Of a stretch of 64,000 bases of DNA, positions 1 to 8,921 are shown in pieces (positions within the stretch are counted from its first letter, which is position 1; each line of letters begins with the position of its first letter). Both the position numbers and the translations under genes were made by a program. The stretch is from Burkholderia sp. S171 (GTDB taxonomy: Bacteria; Pseudomonadota; Gammaproteobacteria; Burkholderiales; Burkholderiaceae): NCBI RefSeq assembly GCF_009766085.1, contig NZ_LMUF01000047.1:217331-281330 (forward strand). Reading direction: 5' to 3'. Below the pieces are notes generated by a model that ran no database searches, was not told where the DNA came from, and worked only from the letters and a program-made list of their open reading frames with translations.

Positions 1-309
1 CATTCCTGCCGACGGCATTGCTGCAATGCGCAATCTCCCGGTCCCCAGGTTCTTGATCTGGGCCGCGGCATTGGTCAGTCCTTGCAGGCCCACATAAGCA
101 CGCTCTACTTCGCGAAAAAACGCATTGCCCTCGCTAGTGGGAATCAGCCGGACGCCGCTGCGCTGGAACAGCAACAGCCCGGTTTCGCGTTCGAGTTGCG
201 TGATCAGGCGGCTGATATTGGGCTGCGACGTGAACAATTCCTTGGCCGCCGCGGTCATGGAACCCGCCAGCATGACCGCCCGGAACGCCTCTATATGCTT
301 AAGATTCAT
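1..309 (-). CDS. LysR-family transcriptional regulator, N-terminal part (runs off the window)
   Basis: Reading leftward from an ATG at 309, an open frame of 103 codons continues past the window edge. It begins MNLKHIEAFRAVMLAGSM and has the LysR winged-helix pattern: AAKELFTSQPNISRLITQLE (about residues 20-40) followed by LLFQRSG and a PTSEG turn. Only the DNA-binding domain and the start of the linker are present; the inducer-binding domain lies outside. It diverges from the transporter/oxidase operon that starts at 445, the usual LysR arrangement, so it probably controls that operon in response to its substrate. The family is certain; the target is inferred from position. Confidence 0.9.
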   Translation of the reverse strand, partial: MNLKHIEAFRAVMLAGSMTAAAKELFTSQPNISRLITQLERETGLLLFQRSGVRLIPTSEGNAFFREVERAYVGLQGLTNAAAQIKNLGTGRLRIAAMPSAGM

Positions 310-444
310 TGAGCTAAACCCATATCATCCTTGTATAGGTAGTTATTTTATTCTTATTGGACGATATGCCCTGCGACGAACAAAATAATTTCTCCTGGCC
401 ACATTCCTCAAGCGTCCGACCCTGCATAGTCTGGAGAATCGCAC
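310..444. promoter_or_regulatory. Divergent promoter region between LysR gene and ABC/oxidase operon
   Basis: This 135-bp AT-rich spacer (for example TTATTTTATTCTTATTGG at about 343-360) separates two divergent starts and must hold both promoters. Several T-N11-A combinations of LysR-box type fit, so no single operator is assigned. A ribosome-binding site GGAGA at 432-436 precedes the ATG at 445. Confidence 0.5.
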
Positions 445-1524
445 ATGAAACAACTGCAGCAAACCCGTTGCTCGTCGTCTTCTCGTTCGTATCTACGGCC
501 GCTGCTGGCCGCGCTCGGCTGCGCCGGGGCGTTGTCGGGATCGCTGCTGGCGCATGCTGAAACCACGTTGTATGTGGCGAACGTCGGCGGCTCGAACGAG
601 ACCATGTATCGCGACAAGATCATCCCGCCGTTCGAGAAAGCGCACGACGTCAAGATCGTCTACGTTGCAGGTAATTCCAGCGACACGCTCGCGAAATTGC
701 AGGCGCAAAAAGGGCATCAGCAGATCAACGTCGCGGTGATGGATGACGGCCCGATGTACCAGGCAATGCAGATGGGTTTGTGCGCGAAGGTCGAGGACGC
801 GCCGGTCATGAAGGACCTGTATCCGCTTGCGCATCTTGGCCCGACTTCGGTAGGTGTCGGCATGGTCGCAACGGGCATTGGCTATAACGCCGATGCCTTC
901 AAGAAGATGGGCCTGCCCACGCCGGATTCGTGGAGCGTGCTGTACGACAAGCGCCTGAAGGGCAAGCTCGGCATGCCGCCGATCACCAACACTTACGGCC
1001 TGCATGCGCTGGTCATGCTGGCGCGCATGAATGGCGGCGGCGAGAAGAACATCGACCCGGGTTTCACCGCGATGACCCAGCAGGTCGCGCCAGATGTGCT
1101 GTCGTGGGCGCCAACGCCCGGTGAGATGGACGGCCTCATGCAAAGCGGCGACGTGATCCTCGCACCGTATGGCAGCGGCCGCGCTGTCGCGCTGCAAAAC
1201 ACAGGTTTTCCGCTGAAGTTCTTCTACCCGAAAGAGGGCGGCGTCGCGCTGCAGGTCGGCGCTTGCGCGGTGGCCGAGAATGCGCAGCCCGCGCTGTCGC
1301 AGCAGTTCATCCAGTACCTGTTGAGCCCGCAAGTGCAGATGATCCAGGCGCAGGCGATCGGCCTGGGTCCGGTCAACAAGACCGTGCAACTGACGCCTGA
1401 AGTGGCGGCGCGCGTGCCGTACGGTCCTGAGCAGATATCGAAGCTGGTTGCGGTGGACTGGGCGACGATCAACCAGCATAGAACCGAGTGGACCGAGCGC
1501 TGGAATCGCAGCGTGGAGCGGTGA
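445..1524 (+). CDS. ABC transporter periplasmic substrate-binding protein (polyamine/opine type)
   Basis: A 359-residue protein with an N-terminal signal peptide: basic n-region, hydrophobic stretch LLAALGCAGALSGSLLAHAE, predicted cleavage near residue 38. The mature part follows the PotD/iron-type extracellular solute-binding fold (TTLYVANVGGSNETMYRDKI, later GIGYNADAFKKMG and WSVLYDKRLKGKLGMPP). It binds the substrate in the periplasm and delivers it to the two permeases downstream. It is the first gene of the operon, followed by its ATPase and permeases. The downstream oxidases and RidA suggest an amine, opine or N-substituted amino acid as ligand, but the sequence alone does not fix it. 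Confidence 0.9.
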   Translation: MKQLQQTRCSSSSRSYLRPLLAALGCAGALSGSLLAHAETTLYVANVGGSNETMYRDKIIPPFEKAHDVKIVYVAGNSSDTLAKLQAQKGHQQINVAVMDDGPMYQAMQMGLCAKVEDAPVMKDLYPLAHLGPTSVGVGMVATGIGYNADAFKKMGLPTPDSWSVLYDKRLKGKLGMPPITNTYGLHALVMLARMNGGGEKNIDPGFTAMTQQVAPDVLSWAPTPGEMDGLMQSGDVILAPYGSGRAVALQNTGFPLKFFYPKEGGVALQVGACAVAENAQPALSQQFIQYLLSPQVQMIQAQAIGLGPVNKTVQLTPEVAARVPYGPEQISKLVAVDWATINQHRTEWTERWNRSVER

Positions 1525-1576
1525 ACTGCGCGCTGACTTGCACATACCGACCGCCGACTTTTACTCACGGACGCAC

Positions 1577-2656
1577 ATGAGCTTTCTGACTCTCAAAGGC
1601 ATCTCGAAGCGCTACGGTGACTTCACCGCGATTGAACAGATCGACCTAGACGTCGAACGGGGTGAGTTCCTGTCGCTGCTCGGTCCCTCGGGTTGCGGCA
1701 AGACCACGACCTTGCAAATGATCGCGGGTTTTGTCACGCCAAGCACTGGCACCATCCTGCTCGACGGCCGCGACATCACGCAAGAGCGGCCTGAGAAACG
1801 CGGCATGGGCGTCGTGTTCCAGAGCTATGCGTTGTTTCCGCATATGACCGTGAACGGCAACGTCGGCTTCGGTCTCGAGATGCGCAACATGAAACGCGCA
1901 GCACGCGCCGAACGCGTGGCCGAAGCGCTCGACCTGGTGCGTCTTAACGGACTGGGCGGGCGTTATCCGAAAGAGTTGTCGGGTGGTCAGCGGCAACGCG
2001 TCGCGATAGCTCGTGCGCTTGCCATGCGCCCTGAACTGTTGCTGCTCGACGAACCGATGTCCAATCTCGACGCCAAGCTGCGCGAGGAAATGCACATCGA
2101 ATTGCGGTCGATACAAAAGCGGCTGGGCATTACCACTATTCTCGTCACGCACGATCAGGTCGAAGCCATGACCATGAGCGACCGCATTGCAGTCATGCAT
2201 CGCGGCACGATCGCTCAGTTGAGTACGCCGTTCGAAGCGTATGAGCGGCCGGAGACGCCATTCGCATCAGCATTTCTGGGCAAGACCAATCTGCTGCCCG
2301 GCGCGGTACTGCAGCGTAACGCGCGCTGTGCTGAAGTCGACGTTGCGGGCACGACGCTCAAGGTGCCGCACGAAGGCCGCCATGTGCAGGGCGAGGTGAA
2401 CGTGTATATCCGGCCCGAGAAGGTTCATCTCGCGGCGGTTAATACAGCGGGTGTTCGCACCATTGGCCGCATTACCACGCGTGTGTTCACCGGCAACCAG
2501 TGGCTTCTGCTGATCGATACCGGCCTTGGTCAACTGAGCGTGGCCCAGCCGAACAATGGCGCGCCGCCACCCGATGAAGGCGCGGAGGTTGGCGTGGCGT
2601 GGTCGGATGACGACTTGCGTGTGCTGCAGAAGGAGGGACACCATGGCCACGCTTGA
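1577..2656 (+). CDS. ABC transporter ATP-binding protein (PotA-like)
   Basis: A 359-residue cytoplasmic ATPase. Visible motifs: Walker A GPSGCGKTT (residues 36-44), Q-loop VVFQSYALFPH, signature LSGGQRQRVAIARAL (about 136), Walker B LLLLDEP with D-loop SNLDA (about 159-170), and switch LVTHDQVEAM. The last 80 or so residues look like a TOBE regulatory domain, as in spermidine/putrescine and Fe importers. The ATG at 1577 (MSFLTLKGISKRYG) fits family length; the open frame extends further upstream, but that part overlaps the binding-protein gene and is not conserved. The 3' end overlaps the first permease by 14 bp, implying translational coupling. Confidence 0.94.
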   Translation: MSFLTLKGISKRYGDFTAIEQIDLDVERGEFLSLLGPSGCGKTTTLQMIAGFVTPSTGTILLDGRDITQERPEKRGMGVVFQSYALFPHMTVNGNVGFGLEMRNMKRAARAERVAEALDLVRLNGLGGRYPKELSGGQRQRVAIARALAMRPELLLLDEPMSNLDAKLREEMHIELRSIQKRLGITTILVTHDQVEAMTMSDRIAVMHRGTIAQLSTPFEAYERPETPFASAFLGKTNLLPGAVLQRNARCAEVDVAGTTLKVPHEGRHVQGEVNVYIRPEKVHLAAVNTAGVRTIGRITTRVFTGNQWLLLIDTGLGQLSVAQPNNGAPPPDEGAEVGVAWSDDDLRVLQKEGHHGHA

Positions 2657-3515
2657 CAACGATCGCGCGGGCGCTGCCCCGTGGCTCCTGTCCGCCCCCG
2701 CGTTGCTGTTGTTCGGCAGCCTGCTGCTGGTGCCGCTGCTGTTGACTCTCGTGTTGTCCTTCCACGTCTTTAGCGACACGCAGGGCACGCTTGCCACCTA
2801 CACGCTGCGCAACTACTTTGAGGTAATCACCGATCCCTACTACGGCGCAATCTTCGCCCGCACCGCAGGCATGGCGTTCGCGGTGACCTTCCTCTGCATA
2901 GTGCTGGGGGTGCCCGAGACGATCGTGCTCGCGCGGATGAAACGACCGTGGCAATCCATTTGCCTGCTCGTCGTACTCGGTCCGCTGTTGATATCGGTCG
3001 TCGTGCGCACGCTTGGCTGGCAAATCCTGCTTGGCAATAACGGTGTATTGAACAACGCGTTGCAGGCGCTTCACATCACGTCGGAGCCTATCCGGCTTGT
3101 CTTCACCATGACCGGGGTTGTGATAGCCCTAACGCACGTGCTGGTGCCCTTCATGGTGATGTCGGTATGGGCGACGCTTCAGAAGCTGGACCCGCAGGTG
3201 GAATGGGCCGGCCGGTCCATGGGCGCATCACCGTTCCGCGTGTTCCGGCGAGTGGTCCTGCCGCAGATCCTGCCGGGCGTGCTGTCTGGATCGATCATTG
3301 TGTTCGCGCTGTCTGCATCGGCATTCGCTACACCCGCGTTGATCGGAGGACGCCGTCTCAAAGTCGTTGCGACCGCCGCGTACGACGAGTTCCTCGGTAC
3401 GCTGAACTGGCCTCTGGGGGCAACAATCGCTGTCCTGTTGCTGATCGCCAACGTCGCCATCGTGCTGGGTTGCAGCCGCCTGGCCGAGCGTCGCTTCAAG
3501 CACATCTTCGACTGA
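2643..3515 (+). CDS. ABC transporter permease, first inner-membrane subunit (PotB-like)
   Basis: A 290-residue hydrophobic protein with about six membrane segments. The first is SAPALLLFGSLLLVPLLLTL. The cytoplasmic EAA loop that contacts the ATPase is visible near residues 187-210 (EWAGRSMGASPFRVFRRVVL). The start at 2643 is supported by a strong Shine-Dalgarno sequence, AGGAGG, just upstream inside the end of the ATPase gene. It pairs with the next permease to form the channel of the importer. Confidence 0.93.
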   Translation: MATLDNDRAGAAPWLLSAPALLLFGSLLLVPLLLTLVLSFHVFSDTQGTLATYTLRNYFEVITDPYYGAIFARTAGMAFAVTFLCIVLGVPETIVLARMKRPWQSICLLVVLGPLLISVVVRTLGWQILLGNNGVLNNALQALHITSEPIRLVFTMTGVVIALTHVLVPFMVMSVWATLQKLDPQVEWAGRSMGASPFRVFRRVVLPQILPGVLSGSIIVFALSASAFATPALIGGRRLKVVATAAYDEFLGTLNWPLGATIAVLLLIANVAIVLGCSRLAERRFKHIFD

Positions 3516-3528
3516 ACCGGGAGACGCC

Positions 3529-4326
3529 ATGAAACAAAACGGATTCCTGGGCCTGCTGTTCAACGCGCTGTTTCTCGCGTTCATCGCGGCGCCGCTTGTG
3601 GTCGTGATCGCGGTTTCATTCACCGACAAGGGCTTCATCTCGCTGCCGTTCGACGGCGCGTCGTTGCGCTGGTTCAGGGCGATCCTGGCCAACGACCAGA
3701 TGGTGGACGCCTTCTGGCTCTCGGTGCGCCTCGCGCTGGTGGCGGCCACGGTTGGGGTAGCGCTCGCGTTGCCGGCAGCGCTGGCCATCGCCCGATATCG
3801 CTTCCCTGGCCGTGCTGCGTTGACCGGCTTTTTCCTGTCACCCATGATGATTCCCGCCGTCGTGCTGGGCATCGCGTTTCTGCGATTCCTGAGTTTGCTC
3901 GGGCTCGGCGGTTCGTTCTGGGCGCTCTGCGCGACGCACGTGATCATCGTGTTGCCGTACGCGTTGCGGCTGGCGTTGTCATCGGCTATTGGACTTGATC
4001 GCGATGCCGAACGCGCAGCACTGTCATGTGGCGCGAGTCGCTTTACGGCCTTTCGCCGCGTCGTGCTGCCGATGATCCGTACCGGCGTGGCCGGCGGCTG
4101 GGTGCTGGCGTTCATCCAGAGTTTCGACGAGCTCACCATGACCATTTTTGTCGCGACGCCGGGCACGACCACACTGCCCGTCGCGATGTACAACCAGATC
4201 GCGCAGACGATCGATCCACTGGTGGCCTCCGTGTCGACCGTGTTGATCGTCGGCACGATTATTCTGATGCTGGTGCTCGACCGGATGGTGGGTCTGGACC
4301 GCGTCCTGATTGGAGAAACACGATGA
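3529..4326 (+). CDS. ABC transporter permease, second inner-membrane subunit (PotC-like)
   Basis: A 265-residue polytopic membrane protein of the BPD_transp_1 type. It opens with a hydrophobic segment (LLFNALFLAFIAAPLVVVIA) and carries an EAA-loop signature near residue 160 (ERAALSCGASRFTAFRRVVL). It lies 13 bp after the first permease. Its stop codon overlaps the start of the following oxidase gene (ATGA), which ties transport and catabolism into one transcript. Confidence 0.93.
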   Translation: MKQNGFLGLLFNALFLAFIAAPLVVVIAVSFTDKGFISLPFDGASLRWFRAILANDQMVDAFWLSVRLALVAATVGVALALPAALAIARYRFPGRAALTGFFLSPMMIPAVVLGIAFLRFLSLLGLGGSFWALCATHVIIVLPYALRLALSSAIGLDRDAERAALSCGASRFTAFRRVVLPMIRTGVAGGWVLAFIQSFDELTMTIFVATPGTTTLPVAMYNQIAQTIDPLVASVSTVLIVGTIILMLVLDRMVGLDRVLIGETR

Positions 4327-5465
4327 GAGGTCATTCAGTCGACAGTCCCGACGTGCTGGTGGTTGGGGGTGGGCTGGTAGGAACCGCGGTGGCTTATGGG
4401 CTGGCGCGAGAGGGCGCAAAGGTCACGGTGCTGGATCAGGGTGACGGCGGTTTTCGCGCGTCGCGAGGCAATTTCGGGCTGGTGTGGGTGCAGGGCAAGG
4501 GCTACGGTTTGACACCCTACGCACGCTGGTCGCGCAGTTCGTCGAAGCTGTGGCCGGGACTCGCGGCGGCGTTGCTGGAAGAAACGGGTATTGATGTCTC
4601 GTTGAAACAGCCGGGTGGTTTCCACCTGTGTTTCTCCGACGAAGAAATGGCCGAGCGCGAGAAACGGCTGTCCACGTTGCAGTCAGAACTTGACGGCGAG
4701 TACCCCTATCAATTGCTCAACGCGCAGGAGTTGCGCGAGCGTCTTCCCGCCGTCGGACCCGAAGTGATCGGCGCAAGTTATACGCCCATGGACGGCCACG
4801 TGAATCCGCTGAAACTGCTGCGCGCACTGCACGACGCCATGCAGCGGCGCGGCGTGAAGTTTGTCAACGACGAAGACATCGGCCGCATTGTTCCCGAGAC
4901 GAACGGCTTCGCCGTGCACGGCAAGAACGCTGTGTGGCGTGCGCCGAAGGTCGTGCTGTCAGCAGGTTTGGGCAACCGCGCGCTCAGCGCCCAGGTGGGT
5001 CTGCATGCGCCGGTTGCGCCGAATCGCGGGCAGGTGCTGGTCAGTGAACGGGTCGCGCCATTCCTGCATTACCCGACCATCAACGTGCGCCAGACCGACG
5101 AAGGCTCGGTGCAGTTCGGCGATTCAATGGAAGAGGTCGGCTACAACGACTTCACCACTGCCGATGTGCTCTCGACTATCGCGCGGCGCGGGGTGCGTGC
5201 GTTCCCCCTGTTGAAGAACGTGCGGCTGGTACGCACGTGGGCGGCGCTGCGTGTCTATAGCCCCGACGGCTTCCCGATCTACGAGCAGTCGCTGCAGTAC
5301 CCGGGCGCGTTCGTCGTGACGTGTCACAGCGGCGTGACGCTGGCGGCAGCGCACGCGATGCGCATTGCCCCATGGATCACAGGCGGACCGATCCCCGATG
5401 AACTTGCCGCATTTCGGGGCGGCCGTTTTCTCGCCGCGGATCACACGACCAGCCATGCTCATTAG
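4323..5465 (+). CDS. FAD-dependent oxidoreductase, DAO family (beta-like subunit of a dye-linked amine/opine dehydrogenase)
   Basis: A 380-residue D-amino-acid-oxidase-type flavoprotein. The N-terminal Rossmann motif VLVVGGGLVGTAVAYGLARE and acidic VLDQGDGG define the FAD site. A C-terminal strand-turn with YSPDGFPIYE and VVTCHSGVTLAAAHA closes the flavin domain. The ATG at 4323 overlaps the preceding stop (ATGA). With the small [2Fe-2S] protein and the large FAD/NAD subunit it matches the three-part HcnABC / opine oxidase / hydroxyproline dehydrogenase architecture. It would oxidise the C-N bond of the imported substrate. The exact substrate cannot be told. Confidence 0.88.
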   Translation: MRGHSVDSPDVLVVGGGLVGTAVAYGLAREGAKVTVLDQGDGGFRASRGNFGLVWVQGKGYGLTPYARWSRSSSKLWPGLAAALLEETGIDVSLKQPGGFHLCFSDEEMAEREKRLSTLQSELDGEYPYQLLNAQELRERLPAVGPEVIGASYTPMDGHVNPLKLLRALHDAMQRRGVKFVNDEDIGRIVPETNGFAVHGKNAVWRAPKVVLSAGLGNRALSAQVGLHAPVAPNRGQVLVSERVAPFLHYPTINVRQTDEGSVQFGDSMEEVGYNDFTTADVLSTIARRGVRAFPLLKNVRLVRTWAALRVYSPDGFPIYEQSLQYPGAFVVTCHSGVTLAAAHAMRIAPWITGGPIPDELAAFRGGRFLAADHTTSHAH

Positions 5466-5588
5466 CCGCTTCAATGTCTCGCTTGCATCGGTTTCGGCAA
5501 CAGCGGCTGGCCGTTGCCAGAGCCGTTGCCTGTTTCCCGTGATGCGCCTTGAACGCCGACATTCCGCTTTGCTTCGACCTGTCCGACT

Positions 5589-5960
5589 ATGACTTCAAAA
5601 CCGCTATTCAGAGTGCTTTCACCGGCCGCCGGCACCGATGCCCAGGCCGAGCCAACCACTATCCAGATCTGGTTCAACGACGAGCCTCTCAGCGTGCCGG
5701 GCGGACGCTCGGTTGCCGCCGCGTTGCTTGCCGCCGGCGTCCAGCGGTTCCGTGCGACGCCGGTGTCCGGTGCCCCTCGTGCGCCGTATTGCATGATGGG
5801 CGCGTGTTTCGAATGCCTGGTCGAGATCGACGGCATGCCGAGCCGGCAGAGTTGTCTCGTCACGGTGCAGGACGGCATGCGGATTCATTCGCAAGAGGGC
5901 GCGCGCGATCTGCCGCCAATGTCGGATGTGAATCCGGTGGAGAACGCTCATGGCCGCTAA
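5589..5960 (+). CDS. Small (2Fe-2S)-binding protein, HcnA/opine-oxidase gamma-like
   Basis: A 123-residue protein corresponding to the N-terminal ferredoxin-like module of sarcosine-oxidase alpha or HcnA. Four cysteines sit at residues 68, 73, 76 and 89 (YCMMGACFECLVEIDG, then QSC), the C-x4-C-x2-C-x12-C pattern of plant-type [2Fe-2S] binding. Before it lie an IQIWFNDEPLSVPGG strand and a VAAALLAAGV helix typical of the fold. Its end overlaps the next gene by 11 bp. Its role is electron transfer between the flavin subunits. A 123-bp gap separates it from the upstream DAO gene, the longest break so far within the operon. Confidence 0.9.
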   Translation: MTSKPLFRVLSPAAGTDAQAEPTTIQIWFNDEPLSVPGGRSVAAALLAAGVQRFRATPVSGAPRAPYCMMGACFECLVEIDGMPSRQSCLVTVQDGMRIHSQEGARDLPPMSDVNPVENAHGR

Positions 5961-7344
5961 CACTGTCGATGTCGCCGTGATTGGCGCCGGACCTGCCGGG
6001 CTCGCCGCCGCGACTCAGGCTGCGAGAGCTGGGCTGTCTGTGGTCCTGCTCGATGAGCAGGAAGCGGTAGGCGGACAGATCTATCGAGCGATCGAACGCA
6101 GCGATGCGCAACGCCGTACCATCCTCGGCGCGGACTATGTCGCCGGCGCGGCGCTGGCGAGCGAGTTTGCGCGTTCAGGTGCGCGGTATGTGCCTAACGC
6201 GTCGGTCTGGCAAGTCACGCGCGAGCGTACGGTGCATTACCTCAAGGACGGCAAGGTAAGCAGCTTCGAGGCCCGGCGTGTGGTGCTCGCGACCGGTGCG
6301 CTTGAACGTCCGTTCCCGATTCCCGGCTGGACCTTGCCCGGCGTGATGACCGCAGGTGCCGCGCAGATCCTCCTGAAGAGCGCGGGTGAAGTGCCGGCCG
6401 AACCGCCGATACTCGTCGGTTGTGGGCCGCTGCTTTACCTGCTCGGATGGCAGTACGTCCGCGCGGGTGTACCCATTCGCGCGCTCGTGGATACCACGCG
6501 TCACGAGGACCGCTGGCGCGCCAAGCGGCACATGGTGTCCGCCTTGCGGGCATGGCCGTATCTGAGCAAGGGCCTGCAGTTGATGCGCACGTTGCGCGAA
6601 GCAGGCGTGCCAATGCATGAAGCCGCCGATGACCTTCGGGTGGAAAGCGGTATCGATGAAGACGGTTCCGAACGGGCGCGTGCGCTGAATTTTTCGGTGC
6701 GTGGCGTGTCGCATCGGATCGAGGCGAATGTGATTCTGCTGCATCAGGGCGTGGTGCCGAATACGCAGTTCACGCTTTCGCTCAGGGCAGCGCATAAGTG
6801 GGACGACGCGCAATTGTGCTTCGCGCCGGTCACCGATCAATGGGGCGAGCTCGATGTCCCCGGCATCTTCGTGGCAGGCGATGGCGGCGGCATTGGTGGC
6901 GCGCAGGCGGCAGAGACGCAAGGCGAAGTGACGGCGCTGGCGATTGCCGCACAGCTTGGCGTAATTGATACCGCCGCGCGCAATCGCAGCGCCGCGCCGT
7001 TGCTCCGCCGCCTGGCCGATGTCATGCGCATTCGCCCTTTCCTCGACAGTCTGTATCGACCACGCGATGAAAATCGTGTGCCGAAGGACGAGGTGATCGT
7101 GTGCCGATGCGAGGAGGTGACGGCCGGTGAACTCCGGAGTTTCGTGAAGCTCGGTTGTCTCGGCCCGAACCAGGCAAAGTCCTTCGGCCGATGCGGTATG
7201 GGTCCCTGTCAAGGACGCTTGTGCGGATTGACCGTGACTGAAGTGATCGCCGATGCACGTAGCGTGCCTCCTGAAACCGTGGGCTACTATCGCATCCGTC
7301 CGCCGATCAAACCGCTCACGCTCGGAGAACTGGCCGGTGAATAA
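5950..7344 (+). CDS. FAD/NAD(P)-binding oxidoreductase with C-terminal [2Fe-2S] motif (HcnB / opine oxidase alpha-like)
   Basis: A 464-residue flavoprotein with two nucleotide-binding folds. The first is at the N terminus (VAVIGAGPAGLAAATQAARA, GGQIYR); the second is near residue 155 (ILVGCGPLLYLLGWQYVRAG). The GDGGGIGGA signature closes the FAD domain. The C-terminal 80 residues hold CRCEEV and CGMGPCQGRLC, a BFD-like [2Fe-2S] site (CxC...CxxGxC). This is the large subunit of the three-component dehydrogenase. It probably passes electrons to the membrane chain rather than making peroxide, as inferred from HcnABC and proline/opine dehydrogenase relatives. Confidence 0.9.
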   Translation: MAANTVDVAVIGAGPAGLAAATQAARAGLSVVLLDEQEAVGGQIYRAIERSDAQRRTILGADYVAGAALASEFARSGARYVPNASVWQVTRERTVHYLKDGKVSSFEARRVVLATGALERPFPIPGWTLPGVMTAGAAQILLKSAGEVPAEPPILVGCGPLLYLLGWQYVRAGVPIRALVDTTRHEDRWRAKRHMVSALRAWPYLSKGLQLMRTLREAGVPMHEAADDLRVESGIDEDGSERARALNFSVRGVSHRIEANVILLHQGVVPNTQFTLSLRAAHKWDDAQLCFAPVTDQWGELDVPGIFVAGDGGGIGGAQAAETQGEVTALAIAAQLGVIDTAARNRSAAPLLRRLADVMRIRPFLDSLYRPRDENRVPKDEVIVCRCEEVTAGELRSFVKLGCLGPNQAKSFGRCGMGPCQGRLCGLTVTEVIADARSVPPETVGYYRIRPPIKPLTLGELAGE

Positions 7345-8473
7345 GCCCGTAGCCAATGAGTCGGACGTGCTGATCATCGGCGGTGGGCTGCATGGTTCGA
7401 GCAGCGCATTCCATATCGCCCGTCGCGGGGTGAGCGTGACCGTGCTGGAAGCCGACTATGTCGGTCGCCATGCATCGGGCGTCAATGCAGGCGGCGTCCG
7501 CACGCTTGGCCGGCCAGTGCCCGAGATTCCGCTGGCGCTGATGTCGCGGGAGATCTGGCACAACATCGTCGATACAATTGGTGACGACTGTGGTTTCGTG
7601 CCGTCGGGCCAGTTGAAGATCGCGGAGACCGAAGCTGAACTCGATGAATGCCGCGAACGCGTGGCGCTGCTCGAGGCGCATGGTTTCACGCATGAGAAAA
7701 TCATCGACCGTGAGACCTTGCTTGAGTTGGAGCCGGCGATCACGCCGCATGTGACCGGCGGCATCTGGGTCGAACGCGATGGTTATGCGTTGCCGTTCAG
7801 GACGACCACTGCGTTTCGGCTGGCAGCGGAGCGTCATGGGGCTGTGTTCCATGAAGGCACGCCGGTGACGCGCATTGAGCAGAAGGGCGAGCGCTGGTTC
7901 GCGCATACGCCATCGAGTGTGTTTTCTGCCGCGAAGCTGGTGGTGACGGCCGGGGCGTGGGCGGGCGAGCTCTCGCAGCAGGTGGGCGAGCCGGTGCCGG
8001 TTCATCCCGAAGGGCTGATGCTGATGGTCACGCATCGGGCCGCACCGTTTTGCCGCGCGACGCTGGGTGCAACGGGACGGCCTTTGTCGTTCAAGCAATT
8101 CGATAACGGCACGGTGGTGATCGGCGGCAAACTGATCGGAATTGCGGACTTGCCCGGTCGTCATGGCGAAGTCGATTTCGCGCGGCTGGTGAAAAGCGCG
8201 AACACTGTTGTCGATCTGTTTCCGCACTTGCGCAATCTTGGCATCAATCGCGCATGGGCCGGCGTGGAAGCCTTCACCGACGACTCGCTGCCCGTGATCT
8301 CGCCTAGCCGGCGTGCGTCCAACCTGACCTATTCGTTCGGGTATTGCGGCAGCGGGTTTCAGCTTGGACCGGCATGCGGCAAGCTGGTCTCCGAGCTGGT
8401 GCTGGACGGTGTGGCGTCGTTGCCGCTGGATGCGTTCGCCATCGACCGGTTCAAGGGTGTTGCGGCAGCATAG
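7337..8473 (+). CDS. Second FAD-dependent oxidoreductase, DAO family
   Basis: A 378-residue flavoprotein starting at a GTG (7337) that overlaps the preceding gene by 8 bp. The coding frame is open upstream, but homology-like content begins at VNKPVANESD. It has the FAD motif VLIIGGGLHGSSSAFHIARR and the GVNAGGVRTLGR segment near residue 50, typical of sarcosine/glycine-oxidase-like DAO members. The C-terminal FGYCGSGFQLGPACGKL closes the flavin site. It differs clearly from the DAO protein at 4323, so the operon carries two non-identical DAO subunits. One may belong to the complex and the other act on a second intermediate. Confidence 0.88.
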   Translation: MNKPVANESDVLIIGGGLHGSSSAFHIARRGVSVTVLEADYVGRHASGVNAGGVRTLGRPVPEIPLALMSREIWHNIVDTIGDDCGFVPSGQLKIAETEAELDECRERVALLEAHGFTHEKIIDRETLLELEPAITPHVTGGIWVERDGYALPFRTTTAFRLAAERHGAVFHEGTPVTRIEQKGERWFAHTPSSVFSAAKLVVTAGAWAGELSQQVGEPVPVHPEGLMLMVTHRAAPFCRATLGATGRPLSFKQFDNGTVVIGGKLIGIADLPGRHGEVDFARLVKSANTVVDLFPHLRNLGINRAWAGVEAFTDDSLPVISPSRRASNLTYSFGYCGSGFQLGPACGKLVSELVLDGVASLPLDAFAIDRFKGVAAA

Positions 8474-8533
8474 AGATGACACATGTGTGTGCCATGCTCA
8501 TTGATGGTTACTTTAAACAAAAAAGGAATACTT

Positions 8534-8887
8534 ATGAACGATATCGTCAGGATCGAAACCAATCAACGGATGAGCCGTGTTGTGAAGGCTGCAGGACTGG
8601 TGTTCGTCGGCGGACAAACGTCGAATGACCGCACGCTCGACGTGAAAGGTCAGACGCAGCAGGTGCTTGCGAAGATCGACGGTTACCTCGCGCAGGCGGG
8701 TATCGATAAAACGCGGCTGGTGTCGGCGCAAGTCTGGCTGGCGGATATTGGCCGCGACTTCGCGGGCATGAACGAAGTGTGGGACGCATGGGTAGCACCG
8801 GGTAACGCGCCGACACGTGCGACGGTGGAGTCGAAGCTGGCCGCGCCGGATTTGCTGGTCGAGATTACGGTGACTGCGCTGGCGTGA
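8534..8887 (+). CDS. RidA family (YjgF/YER057c/UK114) enamine/imine deaminase
   Basis: A 117-residue RidA-fold protein. It has the N-terminal QRMSRVVKAAGLVFVGGQTS strand pair and the C-terminal TRATVESKLAAPDLLVEITV, whose arginine corresponds to the catalytic, carboxylate-binding Arg of RidA. The ATG at 8534 has an AAAGGA ribosome-binding site; a longer upstream reading is poorly supported. It follows the second DAO gene by 60 bp. RidA enzymes hydrolyse imines released by flavin amine oxidases, which fits its place as last gene of this catabolic operon. Confidence 0.92.
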   Translation: MNDIVRIETNQRMSRVVKAAGLVFVGGQTSNDRTLDVKGQTQQVLAKIDGYLAQAGIDKTRLVSAQVWLADIGRDFAGMNEVWDAWVAPGNAPTRATVESKLAAPDLLVEITVTALA

Positions 8888-8921
8888 TTGTGCAGGGCAA
8901 ACATAGGAGCGTGAGCCGATA

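Noticed and set aside
493..1545. Long minus-strand open frame opposite the substrate-binding protein
   Set aside because: Antisense shadow of a strong coding gene; Arg/His-rich composition, no family and no ribosome-binding site. The same applies to similar long antisense frames at 1646-2200, 6175-7377, 7316-8482 and 45226-46068.
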